From assembly GCA_031310005.1 (NCBI GenBank), contig CM062387.1, positions 1,736,001-1,800,000 of the forward strand: 64,000 nucleotides of DNA, read 5' to 3'. This document shows, piece by piece, positions 61,252 to 64,000 of the stretch; positions within the stretch are counted from its first letter, which is position 1, and each line of letters begins with the position of its first letter. The position numbers and the translations under genes are program-made. Below the pieces are notes generated by a model. The model ran no database searches, had not been told where the DNA came from, and worked only from the letters and a program-made list of their open reading frames with translations. The stretch comes from Dactylellina haptotyla. Lineage: Eukaryota > Ascomycota > Orbiliomycetes > Orbiliales > Orbiliaceae.

Positions 61252-62002
61252 AACCGGATGCAAGGGAATCCCACAGGACAATCAGAACACAATCATAACC
61301 ATAGCTACTACCCTCCTGATGGACCATTGTCGCCGGCAAAGGTAGAGAGGAGCGCGGGGAGTCAGCAATATAGAGGTGATGGAATGTGGTATCCGAAGGG
61401 TGGAGGAATGTGATATATTTAATGCATTATAGTCCAAGAGTTATTGTGATGACGCGCGGTCTATAATTTACTTTTTACTTGAAACGGAGAAGAAGAAGAA
61501 GAGGGGAAGCATGTATGCGAAGGTGAAATATGAAAGGAATAGCATCAAGTGATTGGACATGTTTTATATGATTTTTCTTCGAAATCAGCATGGTAGGGAG
61601 CGAGGAAAGGTTGACATTCACAAAATTTCTCTCGCACTTTATATTTACTTCTATTAGCTTTTCCCTTGTTAGTCTGGATGCTCGGGGATTCTCGGGGTCG
61701 ACAAAGTGTATGTAAAGAAAAAAAAGTGAGTAAGTATAAAATTAAATCATCCGATGTTTACATAGTAGCTAGTAGGGCACCTCACGATACGATTTGAAAG
61801 TAAGCCTGCACCTCTTCAAAAATTCGAATTATTGTAGATACGAAGGGATTAATTTAGTTCTTTTCGATCTTCATCGCTTGTCTTTTTGCTATTAAATTTG
61901 ATCTCTATAGCTGAGATCTAAGGAGTCTAGACATCCCAAAAATTTAAACCACGCGCCAGTTGTTAAATAAAAAGAAAAGAAAATCAACCTGGAGAGTAAA
62001 AT
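61252..62002. other. intergenic between convergent 3' ends
   Basis: 3' flank of SEC24 (a GAAGAAGAAGAAGAGG tract near 61486-61503) and of the acidic-tail gene; AT-rich, no gene. Confidence 0.5.
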
Positions 62003-64000
62003 TCACCACCCTCCTTCGAAATCCATATTCTGGTCGTCAGTATTCCAATTCAAATTGTTGGCATTCGTCTCTGCCGTTGTATCCTGCCAGTCACCGACCA
62101 TCACTCCCCCACCTTCAGCAGCAGTATCTGTGGTAGTGGACGCTTCGGCTTCGCCGACTTTGGGATTGGAAGCAGGGACAAACCCGGTCTGACTGCCTTC
62201 AGCTGGAGCTGTGCTCGATTCACCATGGTTACCTTCGGCGGCCTCCATAGCTTGTCGCCTCATAGCATGAGCAATATACCGCGCATGAAAGTCTCCACCT
62301 CTCGGTTCGATACTAGGATCATCATCGTCATCTTCATCATCATCGTCGTCCTCATCGTAATCCTCATCGTACATTTCGTCATCATCGTCCATATAGTTGA
62401 TAAATGTATGAACACCATCCTCATCCCAGTCCTCTTCATCATCTTCGTCGTCTTCATCGTCATCATCGCTGTCGTCATCGTCCTCGGTCTCCCAATCGTC
62501 GCTCTCACTACTGCTATCGTCGTTGAACCCGGCGTGGTACCGGCGTTTAGCGCGCTTGTCCAAGTCGTTTGCTACGGCTTTACCTATCATTGTGCGTTGG
62601 AATTCATAATCGACACCGTTCAGAAGCATTCGTATTTCACCGTTGGGGATGAATATGACACCTCGCGATAACTCCCGTTGGTACTCAGGGTTCGAATTGG
62701 TGAAGGATTTCACGAATGGGTCGACAAGGATATCACGGTAGTGCAGCCAGATGCCGTTCCATGCGATATTGTCGGTTCTCGGGAGGGTATATCCATCTGG
62801 ACCAATTTTGAGGCCTCCCTCTGAAGAACCGTTAAAGTCAAAAATTAGCTAAACCGGGGTAGAATAGAAAAAAATGAGAAATTCCATACCTATCTTGTCG
62901 AAGTTGTAGTGAACCGGAGGCACTTTGGTATCCCAAAGGTCCCAAACAATCAAGTCATATTTTGATGAAACAGACAAAAATCTTCCATCGCGACTCAAGC
63001 AGAGGTACCGATCTCTTTGCCACCACGGATGCTGATTGAAGCCAACGCCCAATAATCCTGTAGGCATGATCTTGCGATCATCAGGTGCCAGCGCAAGATT
63101 CTGGTTAGGTAGATCCAAGGGCCAGATGAATATCTCTTCTCTACCGTATCGGTTCTGGTCTTTCCAGGCTCGAACCCCCATCCAGGTTTGATTTTCGGCA
63201 CCTTCGGAAGAGTGAACATTTCCTCCAACGGAAGCTATCAAATGGGTATCACTCATAACGAAACTAGTCCACCCGTACCACGGCTCAAAGTTATTGACTA
63301 ATCTCTTTTCGTGGTCGAGGTCTAGAATATTGATAGTCTGCCCGTTTTCAATGGCAATGACATGAAACTCCATGCATGAAACGGACTTTTCTTCTAATGT
63401 TAAAGAGTCTGCATCTAAACTGTAAAAGACTTTCTTTCGGGTTGCGTAGACCACAACTTTGGAGTTGAGAGCGAGACCATCATTGTCTAAAAAGTAGCTA
63501 GGGCGAGCACCCGGGTGATTAGGATCCGTAAGAGAACGAACTGGCAGACCACTGGCCTGATCTAAGATGTAACCGCTTGTCTTGAGTGATTTCTGCCAGA
63601 TGAGGTCCGACGATGGGCCAGCAGATATGTAATTCCGCAGGGTAGCACCACGGAGATACGTTGAAGGATCAACTTCGGATTTTTCAGCATGATATCCTGC
63701 CTTAAAGCAGCTGATGGTGCAAGGCCCAGACATTCCAACATCGTCTGAAATGATAAGATAGTCGCCACAGCTACGATATTCCCATTTATGCGCGTTCTCC
63801 CAGTCGTCGGGGTCTTCATCTCCGAGCCTGTAAAAGGTTTCATGAAGCCACCATGGCTCTGAATCTGATGGCTCGAAACTGCTACCACGAACACTGTTCT
63901 CAAATTCAATGGCCTCCGATTCCTTAAGGAATTTTATTGCATTCAAACTCCATTTCGATTTCCCAAAAAGGTTCCACTGCTGATTTACAACAGGAACGGG
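62003..64000 (-). CDS. WD40-like protein with Asp/Glu-rich tail, 5' end outside the window
   Basis: Minus strand, two exons seen: 64000 (frame still open at the edge) to 62890, and 62820-62003, joined through a 69-base intron. Over 640 residues are visible. The first part has beta-propeller-like strands (DYLIISDDVGMSGPCTISCF; FHVIAIENGQTINILDLDHE; LSVSSKYDLIVWDLWDTKVP). Then GIWLHYRDILVDPFVKSF and a region FIPNGEIRMLLNGVDYEFQR lead to a run of about 70 mostly Asp/Glu residues (62310-62515) and a Gly/Thr/Asn-rich end (MDFEGGW). It could be an F-box/WD or histone-binding-type protein; an F-box would lie in the missing N-terminus. The acidic stretch suggests binding to basic partners in the nucleus or nucleolus. 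Start unknown. Confidence 0.75.
62310..62515. repeat. trinucleotide-rich coding tract (ATC/GAT) of the acidic tail
   Basis: Runs of CATCAT/CGTCAT on the plus strand, coding for Asp/Glu on the minus strand. Open frames on the plus strand here are only shadows. Confidence 0.8.

Noticed and set aside
62225-62671. 148-codon plus-strand frame rich in Ile/Val
   Set aside because: Antisense of the Asp/Glu tract of the acidic-tail protein, not a membrane protein gene.
1-64000. Excess of GCATGC/ATGCAT palindromes as a genome-wide signal
   Set aside because: About nine 8-base hits by eye against roughly four expected is too weak without a proper count.

Overview
The window is chromosomal DNA of a filamentous ascomycete (Pezizomycotina; a leotiomycete-like relative is my guess, not shown). 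Evidence: short GT-AG introns of about 50-150 bases, often with CTAAC-like branch sites; a CFEM membrane protein; a Zn2Cys6 regulator with a fungal trans-activation domain; a full-size fungal ABCG transporter; pyrimidine-rich promoters. I recognise no tRNA, rRNA, transposon, LTR element or CRISPR array. GC content by eye is even, so I see no AT-rich RIP block.

Layout. 0-13 kb is mostly conserved: CFEM protein, glutamate decarboxylase (4 exons), a small secreted protein, an AT-hook nuclear protein, proteasome lid subunit RPN12 and, divergent from it, the diphthamide factor DPH7. 14-18 kb holds three tandem single-exon genes for helical-repeat proteins, two ending in a C-terminal membrane anchor. 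18.1-29.7 kb is an 11.7 kb gene desert directly upstream of an AT-hook/Zn2Cys6 transcription factor. 34.7-42.8 kb carries a 7-exon copper amine oxidase and a 6-exon ABCG transporter. 43-54.5 kb looks like an accessory island: a divergent pair of helical-repeat, tail-anchored proteins (same family as 14-18 kb), a possible truncated further copy, a composite ankyrin-membrane-vWA protein that is one spliced gene, a polytopic membrane protein, a cytosolic trypsin/V8-like protease with an intact triad, a lectin-like beta-propeller and a coiled-coil protein that may be N-myristoylated. 57.6-64 kb returns to housekeeping: SEC24 (6 exons) and a partial WD40-like protein with an acidic tail.

How it fits together. 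The housekeeping genes are unrelated to each other. The two less familiar parts are (1) the five-member helical-repeat family sharing an acidic-(E/R)-A-x-(F/W/D)-(Y/W)-K signature, and (2) the 43-54.5 kb island, whose parts (cytosolic protease, vWA, ankyrin, membrane anchors, lectin-like propeller) resemble recognition/effector sets; a role in self/non-self recognition or stress response is a hypothesis only. Exon joins were worked out by hand from frame continuity and splice signals.
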